Assembly (NCBI RefSeq): GCF_022808985.1
Contig: NZ_JAKZFT010000002.1
Location: 186,001-250,000 of the forward strand
Length of the DNA stretch: 64,000 nt
Origin: Geotalea sp. SG265
GTDB taxonomy: Bacteria > Desulfobacterota > Desulfuromonadia > Geobacterales > Geobacteraceae
Reading direction: 5' to 3'
Part shown: one piece after another, positions 18,112 through 26,389 of the stretch
Layout: every line of letters begins with the position of its first letter
How positions within the stretch are numbered: position 1 is the stretch's first letter
Position numbers and translations under genes: made by a program
The notes under the pieces: generated by a model
Seen by the model: the letters and a program-made list of their open reading frames with translations, nothing else
Databases searched by the model: none
Told to the model about the DNA's origin: nothing

Positions 18112-20187
18112 TCATGTACTCAAGCTGACAGTTATGAGAGCGTCCCCATCCTTATCTAAGGGATGTTGCGTATGAGTGACATTAGCATAAATTTGCTTTT
18201 TATGAAACCCATCCAACAAATGTTCAACTTCATTAGCTATAAAAAATAGGTTCTGATGCAGTTTGTAAAATTTGTGATAGTTATGTGAAACCATGATAGA
18301 TTCAATAGTTGTTTCAGCCTCTTTAGTTTCAGCTTCAATTACCAACACTTTCGGCCTATAGAGGTTAAAATCAATGCCTTTCAAGGCCTCTATTTCATAT
18401 CCCTCTATGTCAAGCGACAAGAGATCAATCTTATTAATGCTATACTCTTTAAATAGAGAGTCCAGTCTTCTTTTCTGAACTTTTTGTTTTTCAAACCCAG
18501 TAAACCATTTTCCATATTTGTCTTTAAAAAAAGTTTCCTTTGAACAGTCTAGCGTCGACAGGCTTCCTCGCGAGTTAGAATAAAAGATTGCATCATTCTC
18601 GTCGCCCTCAGCAGCAGCACAATGGCAAATTATACTTTTTGGCCTGTTTTGTCTTAGCAAATCAATGTAATCTGCATGAGCCTCGATACAAAGTCCAGAC
18701 CAGCCCCTCTCCTCAAAACAAAGAGTATTACTGAAGCGTCTGCCATCAATACATCCGACCTCCACAAAAAAACCGTTCTTTTGTCTATTGAACAGTTGAT
18801 CTAAGATAACATCCTCCCCATGTTGTGAGTAGTATGTATGTTGTTGTTGATCAGGCTTCATAATTTCACCCACCTCCACCTTGAACAAAGGTTTTATCTC
18901 AAAAACACTGCCAAGATTCACGTATCCACCGCAAGTAATACTGTCAGAAGTAACCTTAAAGTGAAACGCGTCCATTCTTCTATCTAGAAAGTCAGATGTT
19001 TCACGATCAAGAATGGCAAAAGATAAAAAGTAATCGCCACTAGCAAGCCACATCGTCACATTAACACGAATCTCAAGGATATCTCCTGCAACTTGCGAGG
19101 GAACATCAACGTGCAATATTTCAGTATTGCTATAATAAAGTTCCACTCCTTGAACATCTCGTATGACAAATGAGGCAAAAACCTTGTCACAACTTTCGTA
19201 GAATAAGGCCCTTGAACAGAAGCTATAGTTCTGGCCGCTTGAAAGGTTGGCCACACGAGTTTCATTGAGGTCAAATATGCCGAAATCTATTATTTCGGCT
19301 TTTCTATTTCCATGCCTTAGTTCCTGTGGCGCATGCTCAGTCTGATGATTAGATAAACGGTCAAGAGCTTGATTCCTGAGTTTTTCTCTCTGCGAGGTCA
19401 TGTGGCTTGTGGCAGAAGGAAGATGTTCCCTTTCACTTTTGTCTATTTGTTCTCCGAAAACAAGCTCGTGGTACATCTTACTTATAACTCTGGGTTCATC
19501 AACCCTTATCAGGTTCCCCTTATCCAACAGCATAGCCTCATCACAGAGGTTGTTCATCACCGCTGTTGAATGAGATACAAACAAAATCGTTTTATTTGCA
19601 GATTTGAGATCGTCTATCTTTGAGTAACATTTACGCTGAAATTTGATGTCTCCGACAGAAAGTGCTTCATCAACAATGAGGATATCCGGTTCCACACATA
19701 TAGCGAGTGAAAAGGCAAGCCGAACGAACATTCCGCTCGAATACAGTTTAATAGGTTGCCGAGCAAACCCTCCAATATCGGCAAATGCGAGAATATCATC
19801 AAGTTTCTCGTCAATCGCCCTCTTTGAATAACCCATGAAAGTACCGTTAAAATAGATATTCTCAATTCCAGTCAATTCTGGATTAAATCCAGCGCCAAGT
19901 TCAAGTAGCGCAGATATCTTTCCATTCACCCATATACTTCCATTAGTTGGGGTAAGCACTCCAGTGATGAGCTTCAACAAGGTAGATTTGCCTGACCCAT
20001 TCCTACCGATAATCCCAACTGTCTCACCTTTATTGACGTTGAAGGAGACGTCGTTCAAGGCATAAAAGTCTGTATGGAACTTTCTCCGAAACGGATGTAG
20101 GGACTCTTTCAAACGATCGAGAGGTGTTGGGTAAAGCTTGTAAACCTTTGTAAGGTTATCTACCTTAATGGCTATATCGTCGTTCAT
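18112..20187 (-). CDS. wzt: Wzt-type O-polysaccharide ABC ATPase fused to FkbM methyltransferase
   Basis: A 691-residue protein with three domains. Residues 1-245 are the ATPase: Walker A GIIGRNGSGKST, the RKLYSSGMF-type signature (KLYSSGMFVRLAFSLAI), Walker B ILIVDEAL and the H-loop FVSHS. Residues about 285-420 are a Wzt C-terminal-like carbohydrate-binding beta-sandwich (FGIFDLNETRVANLSSGQ, then WLASGDYFLSFAI). Residues about 450-650 are an FkbM-family methyltransferase: FFVEVGCIDGRRFSNTL, LCIEAHADYIDLLRQNRP and IDLLSLDIEGYEIEALKGID. ABC-exported O-antigens with capped ends are recognised by Wzt C-domains. The fusion suggests that capping and export are carried by one protein, which is inference. 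Wzm is at 21767-22579. Confidence 0.9.
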   Translation of the reverse strand: MNDDIAIKVDNLTKVYKLYPTPLDRLKESLHPFRRKFHTDFYALNDVSFNVNKGETVGIIGRNGSGKSTLLKLITGVLTPTNGSIWVNGKISALLELGAGFNPELTGIENIYFNGTFMGYSKRAIDEKLDDILAFADIGGFARQPIKLYSSGMFVRLAFSLAICVEPDILIVDEALSVGDIKFQRKCYSKIDDLKSANKTILFVSHSTAVMNNLCDEAMLLDKGNLIRVDEPRVISKMYHELVFGEQIDKSEREHLPSATSHMTSQREKLRNQALDRLSNHQTEHAPQELRHGNRKAEIIDFGIFDLNETRVANLSSGQNYSFCSRALFYESCDKVFASFVIRDVQGVELYYSNTEILHVDVPSQVAGDILEIRVNVTMWLASGDYFLSFAILDRETSDFLDRRMDAFHFKVTSDSITCGGYVNLGSVFEIKPLFKVEVGEIMKPDQQQHTYYSQHGEDVILDQLFNRQKNGFFVEVGCIDGRRFSNTLCFEERGWSGLCIEAHADYIDLLRQNRPKSIICHCAAAEGDENDAIFYSNSRGSLSTLDCSKETFFKDKYGKWFTGFEKQKVQKRRLDSLFKEYSINKIDLLSLDIEGYEIEALKGIDFNLYRPKVLVIEAETKEAETTIESIMVSHNYHKFYKLHQNLFFIANEVEHLLDGFHKKQIYANVTHTQHPLDKDGDALITVSLST

Positions 20188-20451
20188 CGTTGTATTTCCA
20201 ATAGCTTACAATCCATTTCTCCCCATTTTCAGCCTCAATTCCCATAAACATGGCTGCTTAGAGTGTTATTTTATTATTAAGCTACGCACTTACTGAGGGA
20301 ACAAGAGTAAGCGTTTTACCATTACCCTACAGTGACTTCATCAATAAGCATCTGGCATTTTACCTAATAAATATCACAGGCACAACAAGTTACTTGCTGC
20401 ACCCGCCTCCGTAGAAGTTAGCTACTAACCTTGTCCTTCGACCTCTTTTTA
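20188..20451. other. Non-coding leader region upstream of wzt
   Basis: About 260 A+T-rich bases without a plausible gene, between the wzt start codon and the terminator of the secreted-protein gene. It presumably carries a separate promoter and a long leader for the wzt operon, because a terminator stands just upstream. I see no clear consensus -35/-10 pair and no riboswitch I recognise. Confidence 0.5.
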
Positions 20452-20455
20452 GCAA

Positions 20456-20490
20456 TAAAAAGGGGGCGGTCACTTTCGTAGCCGCCCCTC
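20456..20490 (-). terminator. Rho-independent terminator after the secreted-protein gene
   Basis: Read on the minus strand, GGGGCGGCTACGAAAGTGACC followed by GCCCC forms a G+C-rich stem (GGGGCGG with CCGCCCC, loop about a dozen bases). A TTTTT run follows directly. It stands 42-76 bases past the stop of the gene at 20532-21308 and separates it from wzt. Confidence 0.8.
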
Positions 20491-20531
20491 CTCAGTAAAA
20501 CTAAATACAAATCACTTTTGATGCGACGCAA

Positions 20532-21308
20532 TTACCAAGCTGCAGTGTCGTAGGCAATTCTTTTCCATGTATTTGTTGCAACACATACATAAACGTAGGA
20601 AGGTCCCCAGCTTATTTCACCCTGATTGCAAGCCGCAGTGGAACTCGCTGGAACTCTTGACTGCCGAAGTCGAACTGCATCTGCGTTCATATCCAGAATG
20701 CCATTGCCTGAGATTGTGGCGGCACTAGAACCATTTCCCATTGAAATTTTGCCATCTGACCCTATATAAATACGAGCAACTTTAGCCGCAGGAGTAGTAC
20801 CGGTTGAAAACAGCAAGGCTTGTGGCGCAACCCCTGTAGATACCGCACCCTCTATGTAATAGTTAATTGTTGCAGTCGTTAGCCAAGAAGAACCATCCCA
20901 AACCTGACCATGGAATGCGCCGACATAGTCGAGTTGTTGCGCAGGTGTCTGTTTACTAACCCCGTAACCACCACGTGACTTTCTGAAAACGAGCATCGCT
21001 GCATTGGTACTGGATTCATACTCACCAACTGCGAGACCACGAGCCCCACCAGCCTTCTCATCAACAACCGTAAGGGTAGAAGTCGGAGCTAACGTACCGA
21101 CACCAAATTTGGCAAGAGGGGAAGCAGTGGTGGTATCCCATAAAGCAGCACCCACTACACCGCTATCACTAACACTAAAAACCGTGTTAGCCCCTGCAGA
21201 ATCTTTAACAATCAACTTATCCGCCGCCCCTGCCACCGAAGCCATCATCAGCCCAGAAACTGCAACCACTGCAGCCATTGCTACCATTTTCTGCCGTAAA
21301 CTTTTCAT
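20532..21308 (-). CDS. Secreted protein with tail-fibre-like repeats
   Basis: About 258 residues. The ATG at 21308 is chosen because it follows GGAGGCAAAGAAC and starts a clear signal peptide (hydrophobic core MVAMAAVVAVSGLMMA, cleavage after SVAGA). The mature part is Ala/Ser/Gly/Thr-rich with short beta repeats (NTVFSVSDSGVVGAALW, KFGVGTLAPTSTLTV, VARIYIGSDGKISMGNGS) like the shaft of phage tail fibres or carbohydrate-binding collars. It ends in a small conserved module (ASSTAACNQGEISWGPSYVYVCVATNTWKR) with two Cys. Function is unknown. It sits between wzm and wzt in the same direction but as its own transcription unit, with a terminator after it. Confidence 0.75.
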   Translation of the reverse strand: MKSLRQKMVAMAAVVAVSGLMMASVAGAADKLIVKDSAGANTVFSVSDSGVVGAALWDTTTASPLAKFGVGTLAPTSTLTVVDEKAGGARGLAVGEYESSTNAAMLVFRKSRGGYGVSKQTPAQQLDYVGAFHGQVWDGSSWLTTATINYYIEGAVSTGVAPQALLFSTGTTPAAKVARIYIGSDGKISMGNGSSAATISGNGILDMNADAVRLRQSRVPASSTAACNQGEISWGPSYVYVCVATNTWKRIAYDTAAW

Positions 21309-21699
21309 GTTCTTTGCCTCCTGTTTATGTGCCTTTTGATTTAGATTTTCTGATCCGAACATCCAGCTGTGTGTTTTGACCGGTTTATTTCTTTATTTCG
21401 CGTAAAGTGAAAAGCTTGTTGAGCCACACCTTTTCGTTTCCTTATCACGCATAATTACCTTTGCCGCTTTATTGCCTCAGACAGAACAAGGACATCCGGA
21501 GATAAAGTAAATAGTCTTAAGATACCCACTCACATTAAAATTCAAATCCTCAAATGAACGATTTGATGTGTGCAAGATAGAAGCCAAAAATCATTTAATG
21601 GTCGAAGGCCGATAGCTGGGGGTCTTTAGGTGGGGACAAAAAATTTCATGCATTGTGCGAGGTTGTTAAAACAAACAGGCAACCGTTAAATAACAGGTT
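21309..21699. other. Long non-coding region upstream of the secreted-protein gene
   Basis: About 390 bases with no gene I can support. The part next to 21308 holds the ribosome site and presumably a promoter reading leftward; TTGAAT/TATCTT about 15 bases apart near 21520-21545 is a weak candidate. The far part runs into the heptanucleotide array. Nothing matches a riboswitch class I know. Confidence 0.5.
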
Positions 21700-21755
21700 C
21701 CTCACTCCTCACTCCTCACTCCTCACTCCTCACTCCTCACTCCTCACTCCTCACC
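21700..21755. repeat. Heptanucleotide tandem repeat (CCTCACT), seven perfect copies plus one variant
   Basis: Positions 21700-21748 are seven exact copies of CCTCACT, and 21749-21755 is CCTCACC. The array ends 11 bases before the wzm stop codon, outside the coding sequence. Confidence 0.95.
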
Positions 21756-21766
21756 AATCACCGCTT

Positions 21767-22579
21767 CTAAAGCACATCCGCAAAATGCGGCCGCAGCCGC
21801 CTGAACACCACTGCCCCCAGCACAAAAATAACGCCAGTCACTACCCAAAAATAGAGGGTAAGCATGTAATGGCTTTGCCAGAACCAGGTCTTGTAGATGA
21901 AGCTCTCCCGGTACCCCTCTACCAAGTAATAGACCGGGTTGAGCTTGACCAGGTTCATGTACTTGACCGGGAGGATTTTGGCCGACCAGAAGATGGGGGT
22001 TATCCAGAAGGCGAACTGCAGGATCATGCTCACCAGTTGCCCTACGTCGCGCAGAAAAACAACCAGGGAAGAGGTCAGCCAGGAAAGGCCCAGCAGCAGA
22101 ACAATCGTTGCAAAGAGATAGTAGAAGACCTGCAGGCTGTGCAGGGTGATCGGCAAACGGTAGAGGAGGAACATGATGAAGACCATGACGATAAAAAAGA
22201 TATGGATAACCAAGGCGGAAAGGATCTTGACGATGGGGAGCATGCCGATGCTGAAAGCGACTTTTTTGAGCAGAAAGCTGTTATCGATGATGGACATGGT
22301 CGCACTCTGCAGACACTCGCTGAAAAAAAACCAGGGAATGATGCCGCACATCATCCAGAGGACAAAGGGATAGTCCGCCTGGGGCTGGGACTTGAAGCCA
22401 ACCTGGAAGACGAACCAGAGGATGACGATATATATGGTGGGATGAACGAAGGCCCAGACCATGCCCAGGTAGGAGCCCAAATATTTGGTCTTGAAGTCCC
22501 GCTTGGCCAGTTCAATGATCATGTGCCGCCGCGACCACAACTCGGTAATGAAATTACTGAACATCTTTAATGCTTGCAT
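21767..22579 (-). CDS. wzm: O-polysaccharide ABC exporter permease Wzm
   Basis: A 270-residue integral membrane protein of the ABC-2 type. The amphipathic N-terminus (LWSRRHMIIELAKRDFKTKYLGSYLG) is the cytoplasmic gate helix of Wzm/TagG/KpsM permeases, and LGMVWAFVHPTIYIVILWFVF is TM1. Further segments are at about residues 60-85, 105-135, 140-165, 170-190 and 230-252. The PVYYLVEGYRESF motif before the last segment is typical. GAGGAAAA precedes ATG 22579. It pairs with Wzt at 18112-20187 to move the finished undecaprenyl-linked polysaccharide across the inner membrane. Unusually, wzm and wzt are separated by an unrelated secreted-protein gene. Confidence 0.93.
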   Translation of the reverse strand: MQALKMFSNFITELWSRRHMIIELAKRDFKTKYLGSYLGMVWAFVHPTIYIVILWFVFQVGFKSQPQADYPFVLWMMCGIIPWFFFSECLQSATMSIIDNSFLLKKVAFSIGMLPIVKILSALVIHIFFIVMVFIMFLLYRLPITLHSLQVFYYLFATIVLLLGLSWLTSSLVVFLRDVGQLVSMILQFAFWITPIFWSAKILPVKYMNLVKLNPVYYLVEGYRESFIYKTWFWQSHYMLTLYFWVVTGVIFVLGAVVFRRLRPHFADVL

Positions 22580-22590
22580 CTATTTTTTCC

Positions 22591-22652
22591 TCTATATTCT
22601 ATATTCTCATATTCAAAGTCAAAACCTTACCCCGTCACCATTCACCATTCAC
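22591..22652. repeat. Short heptamer repeats between cysN and wzm
   Basis: In the 78-base gap, TCTATAT occurs twice in tandem (22591-22604) followed by the variant TCTCATA. Then CACCATT occurs twice (22636-22649), followed by CAC. Both have the 7-base period seen at 21700, 24839 and 25750. Confidence 0.75.
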
Positions 22653-22657
22653 GGCCT

Positions 22658-24457
22658 TTACAGCAGTACCCCCATCTCCTCCATCTTCTCCACTATCTGC
22701 TTGGCAGCTTTTTTCAGGTCGTCCGATTCAAGGAAATGCAGGTCGGTTTTTTCCGGCACCTCTCCTTTGGTGAAGGACATGTGCACGGAAATGACCTGGT
22801 GGGGGTAGACCAAGGTACTGATGATCCGGTGGTCCGCCTGCGCAAAGGTATTGGTGGTGGAAACGACGATCTGCCCCGCCCTTAGCAGGATTTGGGCAAC
22901 CTCGCCGAACCGCCGGACCATCTCTTCCTTGTCCTGCTCGGTCACATCGGAACCAAGGCCGAGAAGCAGGTTCTTGCCGTCGAGGAGGTAGACCTGCCGG
23001 CCGCTGTCGAAAAGCCGCCGTTCCAGGTGCCGGGCAAGACGGGCTTTGCCGGTGCCGCTTTCCCCCGTGAATAAGATGATGCCCGGGTTGTGTCCGTTGC
23101 GCTGTACCCGCTCCCCGAGCTGAACCTCGCCGCGGCGCCAGGCGATATCCCGTTGCCGGGCCTCCCGTCGGAAGGTCTCCTGCTCGTTATCCAGCACCTG
23201 GGTAACAATGCCGCCACCCCACACATCATAGCCGTCAACAATGACGAAACGCCCGGTGATGTCACAATCGCAGAACCGATCCAGCGCCAGCGGCTTTTTA
23301 GTACGTATGGTTACCTCGGCAACGTCATTCCTGTCAATCTGTTCCTTGGCCACCATCGGGTCGAGGCTGCCTGCATCGATGATGCGGTGGATCTCGGCCA
23401 GCTCCATTTCCACTTCCCGTGTCGCCAGGCGCAACAGATAGCGACGGTTGGGGGTCATGGGATTTTTACCCATCCAGAAGAGATTGGCACGAAAAAGGTC
23501 CGTTACCTCGGGCAGCGACTCCTTCAGTGAGGCGACTTCCCCCCGCTCAATGAAGATCTGCTCGTCCAGGGTAAAACCCGTAGATTTGCCTGCTCCCGCG
23601 GAAAGGGGCAAATGGGGGACGTTGAATGCTTCGATGGTTTTGACGACCGCCGTCTTGTTCGATGGGGAAAAGACCAAGCTGTCGCCGACCTTCAACATCC
23701 CTGCCGCAACCCGGCCGGCAATGATCCGGCGGGCGTCGAACTTGTAGATATCCTGCACCGGAAAGCGCAAGGGCATGCTTTCTCCAGCAGGTAGTTTCTC
23801 GAACATGCCGAGAGTCTCGAGAACGGTGGGGCCATCATACCAGGGCATGGCCTCGCTGCGGACCGCTACATTATCCCCGTTCCTGGCGCTGGCAGGGATG
23901 AACTGCCGGGGGACGACGTTGAGCTCTTTGAGGAAGGAGGAATATTCGGCTGCAATCGCATCGAACACATGATGGTCGTAGCCAACCAAGTCCATTTTGT
24001 TGATGACGACGGCTATTTGCCTGATCCCCAGCAGACTCAGCAAGTAGCCGTGACGCTTCGACTGCTCGGCAACCCCCTCGGCGGCATCGATAATGAGTAC
24101 CGCGGCCTCGGCCCGTGCAGCCCCCGAAATCATGTTCTTGAGAAATTCCTTGTGCCCCGGTGCGTCGATGATGATGTACTGTCGGTTACCCCAGGAGAAA
24201 AAGGTCCGGGCCGTGTCGATGGTAATACCCTGCTCCTGCTCTTCAAGGAAGGCATCGAAAAGAAAGGCATATTCAAACGTCTTGCCCTGTTGCTCGCAAA
24301 TCGCCCGTACTTTTTCCAGCTGCCCCACCGGCAGCGAATTCGTGTCGGCATAGATGCGGCCCAGCAGGGTCGATTTGCCATGGTCCACGTGGCCTACGAA
24401 AACAACGGTAAAATGTTGTTGGTCGTTGGTCGATGGTAATACTGATGTATTTGTCAC
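22658..24457 (-). CDS. cysN: Sulfate adenylyltransferase GTPase subunit CysN with degenerate CysC-like domain
   Basis: A 599-residue protein. Residues 15-435 form the CysN/EF-Tu-like GTPase: GHVDHGKS (22-29), DAPGH (98-102), NKMD (153-156), then two beta-barrel domains. With CysD it makes APS from ATP and sulfate. Residues 455-599 resemble APS kinase, but the P-loop is GESGTGKA (465-472) with Ala in place of Ser/Thr. The usual LDGDNxRxGL becomes [10 protein letters not shown] (492-501) and the FISPYR segment is lost, so this domain is probably not a kinase. A separate intact CysC is at 25742-26389. The start is GTG overlapping the upstream stop (GTGA). Confidence 0.92.
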   Translation of the reverse strand: MTNTSVLPSTNDQQHFTVVFVGHVDHGKSTLLGRIYADTNSLPVGQLEKVRAICEQQGKTFEYAFLFDAFLEEQEQGITIDTARTFFSWGNRQYIIIDAPGHKEFLKNMISGAARAEAAVLIIDAAEGVAEQSKRHGYLLSLLGIRQIAVVINKMDLVGYDHHVFDAIAAEYSSFLKELNVVPRQFIPASARNGDNVAVRSEAMPWYDGPTVLETLGMFEKLPAGESMPLRFPVQDIYKFDARRIIAGRVAAGMLKVGDSLVFSPSNKTAVVKTIEAFNVPHLPLSAGAGKSTGFTLDEQIFIERGEVASLKESLPEVTDLFRANLFWMGKNPMTPNRRYLLRLATREVEMELAEIHRIIDAGSLDPMVAKEQIDRNDVAEVTIRTKKPLALDRFCDCDITGRFVIVDGYDVWGGGIVTQVLDNEQETFRREARQRDIAWRRGEVQLGERVQRNGHNPGIILFTGESGTGKARLARHLERRLFDSGRQVYLLDGKNLLLGLGSDVTEQDKEEMVRRFGEVAQILLRAGQIVVSTTNTFAQADHRIISTLVYPHQVISVHMSFTKGEVPEKTDLHFLESDDLKKAAKQIVEKMEEMGVLL

Positions 24458-24807
24458 GGTTCAGTTCTCAGTGCTTTTTGGAGCGAGTTGAGCTGCTTTC
24501 GAATAATCACAACTTCGGCTAGCAGCAAATCTATATCGACAGCAAAGCCCAGCTTTTGTGCAATAATAAGCTGGGTTTCAAGTTCAGCGATGGAGCCGGC
24601 GGCAATCGATAGAAATTGGCAAAATTCCCGGTTACCTTGTCTGCCCGCCCCCTCTGCTATATTAGAAGCAACAGAAATAACAGATCTTCTCAGCTGATCT
24701 GCCAAACCAAAACGCTCCTCCACCGGGAACTGGCCTAATATTCCATATACAGATACAGCAAGGTTCACAGAGCGCTGCCAGACATCTAATTCTTTATAAT
24801 CTTTCAC
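24454..24807 (-). CDS. Four-helix-bundle protein (S23/23S rRNA intervening-sequence family)
   Basis: About 117 residues starting at GTG 24807, which gives the usual N-terminus of the family ([21 protein letters not shown]). [54 protein letters not shown] is the family core with SNIAEGAGR. Such small proteins form pentameric four-helix bundles; their role is not known. Its TGA overlaps the cysN GTG start, so cysN translation is probably coupled to it. An ATG-containing frame runs on upstream through the heptamer array, but I consider GTG the real start. Confidence 0.82.
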   Translation of the reverse strand: MKDYKELDVWQRSVNLAVSVYGILGQFPVEERFGLADQLRRSVISVASNIAEGAGRQGNREFCQFLSIAAGSIAELETQLIIAQKLGFAVDIDLLLAEVVIIRKQLNSLQKALRTEP

Positions 24808-24838
24808 TTTTCCCGCCCCAATAAGGATCCTTCTTTCC

Positions 24839-24922
24839 CACCATCCACCATCCACCATCCACCATCCACCATCCACCATCCACCATCCACCATCCACCAT
24901 CCACCATCCACCATCCACCATC
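24839..24922. repeat. Heptanucleotide tandem repeat (CACCATC), twelve perfect copies
   Basis: Twelve exact, uninterrupted copies of CACCATC fill 24839-24922 between the cysD stop and the four-helix-bundle gene. On the minus strand the unit is GATGGTG, so each copy contains an ATG. Because 7 is not a multiple of 3, each reading frame meets an ATG and encodes the same heptapeptide pattern (MVDGGWW). Confidence 0.97.
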
Positions 24923-24930
24923 CACTGCCT

Positions 24931-25728
24931 TCACATGTACCCGTCCTTGCGTAGTTTCTCCATGCCGCGATCGGCGTCCTGGGCGCGCCCGGACCGCTCT
25001 GCCACCTTGGTATTACGCAGTTCCTCGATGATTTCGTCAACATTTCCCGCCGTCGATTCAATGGCACCGGTACAGGGTGCACAGCCAAGGCTGCGGTAGC
25101 GCTGGCCGGTGCCTTGATCGAAATAGAGCGGAATCACCGGAATACTTTCCTTTTTAATGTATTCCCAGATATTGATCTCGGTCCAGTCCAAAAGAGGATG
25201 TATCCGGACATGGGTCCCCGGCTCAAATTTGGTTTTGAACTGGTCCCACAATTCCGGTGGCTGATCACGGAAGTCCCAGTCGTTGTTTTTATCCCTTGGA
25301 GAAAAGTATCGCTCCTTTGCCCGCGTCCCCTCTTCGTCTGAACGGACACCGACGATGACCCCGTTGTATTTTTTATCGGCAAGGGTGCGTCGCAACCCTT
25401 CAGTCTTCAAGGCAGTGCAGCACTCCATGCGCCCCAAAGCAGGGTTCATGCCGGCCTCCAAGGCATCCTTATTCTGCCCCACGACAAGAGTCAGCCCCCA
25501 TTCTTCTGCCAGCCGGTCCCGGTAGGCAATCATCTCTTTTATTTTATAGGATGTATCGATGTGGACCAACGGGATCGGACAGTGGCCGAAGAACGCCTTT
25601 CGCACCAGCCAGAGCATTACCGTAGAGTCCTTGCCGATCGACCAAAGCATGCAGAGGTTGTCGAAATTCTTATAAGCCTCACGCAATATATATATGGATT
25701 TGTTTTCCAACTCTTCCAGATGCTTCAT
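24931..25728 (-). CDS. cysD: Sulfate adenylyltransferase subunit CysD
   Basis: A 265-residue PP-loop ATP pyrophosphatase, the catalytic subunit that adenylates sulfate to APS while CysN hydrolyses [19 protein letters not shown] carries the SxGKDS PP-loop. [48 protein letters not shown] and [15 protein letters not shown] are the conserved CysD/NodP segments. It is somewhat shorter than E. coli CysD. It lies 13 bases after cysC and is followed by the heptamer array. In rhizobia the equivalent pair (NodP/NodQ) supplies PAPS for glycan sulfation, which fits the sulfotransferase here. Confidence 0.95.
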   Translation of the reverse strand: MKHLEELENKSIYILREAYKNFDNLCMLWSIGKDSTVMLWLVRKAFFGHCPIPLVHIDTSYKIKEMIAYRDRLAEEWGLTLVVGQNKDALEAGMNPALGRMECCTALKTEGLRRTLADKKYNGVIVGVRSDEEGTRAKERYFSPRDKNNDWDFRDQPPELWDQFKTKFEPGTHVRIHPLLDWTEINIWEYIKKESIPVIPLYFDQGTGQRYRSLGCAPCTGAIESTAGNVDEIIEELRNTKVAERSGRAQDADRGMEKLRKDGYM

Positions 25729-25741
25729 CTGCTACCCCACA

Positions 25742-26389
25742 TTACGCTAGTTCGATGTTCGATGTTCGAGGTTCACTCTTCACCCTTTTCATAACCCCCC
25801 GCTTCTCCACAAATGCAAGGACCGTCTGAACGCACTCATCAACTCCGCTGCATGCAGTGTTGATGACCAACTCTGGGGCATCCGGCATTTCATAGGGGCT
25901 GTCGATCCCCGTAAACTGTTTCAGTTCCCCGGATCGGGCCTTGCGATACAGCCCTTTCGGATCACGACTTTCGCAGGTCGCAAGATCGCATTCGACGAAA
26001 ATCTCCGCAAACTCACCAAGCTCGAAAAGCGCCCTGACCCGATCCCGATCCTCACGGTATGGAGAAATAAATGCTGCAAGAACAATGATGCCTGCATCGA
26101 CAAAAAGCCTCGCCACTTCGCCGATGCGCCTGATGTTTTCCCTGCGGTCTGCTTCGGAAAACCCCAGGTCGCTGTTGAGCCCATGGCGCATATTGTCGCC
26201 GTCAAGGATATACGTGTAGCACCCTTTTTCAAAGAGTGCCTCTTCAACGGCATGGGCAAGTGTGGATTTGCCCGATCCGGAAAGCCCGGTAAACCACAAG
26301 ACCAACGAGGGATGTCCATTGCGGTGGAAATAGTCGCTTTTACCCAGGGCCCGGTCATGCCACACAATATTCAGTTCGTTGGAAACCAT
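25742..26389 (-). CDS. cysC: Adenylylsulfate kinase CysC
   Basis: The protein has 215 residues. LWFTGLSGSGKSTLAHAVE is an intact P-loop, YILDGDNMRHGLNSDLGFSEADRRENIRRIGEVA the APS-binding core, and AAFISPYREDRDRVR the conserved lid. It phosphorylates APS to PAPS, the donor for the sulfotransferase at 16295-17017. AGGGGAGA precedes ATG 26389. The extreme C-terminus (EPRTSNIELA) is encoded by a degenerate 7-base repeat (25750-25777) and looks like an added tail. First gene of the leftward PAPS/export unit; its promoter should be in 26390-26580, but I see no strong consensus. Confidence 0.95.
   Translation of the reverse strand: MVSNELNIVWHDRALGKSDYFHRNGHPSLVLWFTGLSGSGKSTLAHAVEEALFEKGCYTYILDGDNMRHGLNSDLGFSEADRRENIRRIGEVARLFVDAGIIVLAAFISPYREDRDRVRALFELGEFAEIFVECDLATCESRDPKGLYRKARSGELKQFTGIDSPYEMPDAPELVINTACSGVDECVQTVLAFVEKRGVMKRVKSEPRTSNIELA
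25750..25777. repeat. Degenerate heptamer repeat inside the 3' end of cysC
   Basis: GTTCGAT, GTTCGAT, GTTCGAG, GTTCACT lie in tandem on the plus strand. They encode the last residues of CysC. The period is the same as that of the other three arrays in this gene cluster. Confidence 0.8.

Noticed and set aside
21653-22570. 305-codon plus-strand frame that begins in the CCTCACT array
   Set aside because: Antisense to wzm; its start region is only repeat (LTPHSSLLTPH) and the rest is acidic shadow sequence.
24808-24921. MVDGGWW-repeat N-terminal extension of the four-helix-bundle protein
   Set aside because: It arises from reading through the heptamer array; the family N-terminus begins at GTG 24807. 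Kept as a finding because the array could affect expression.
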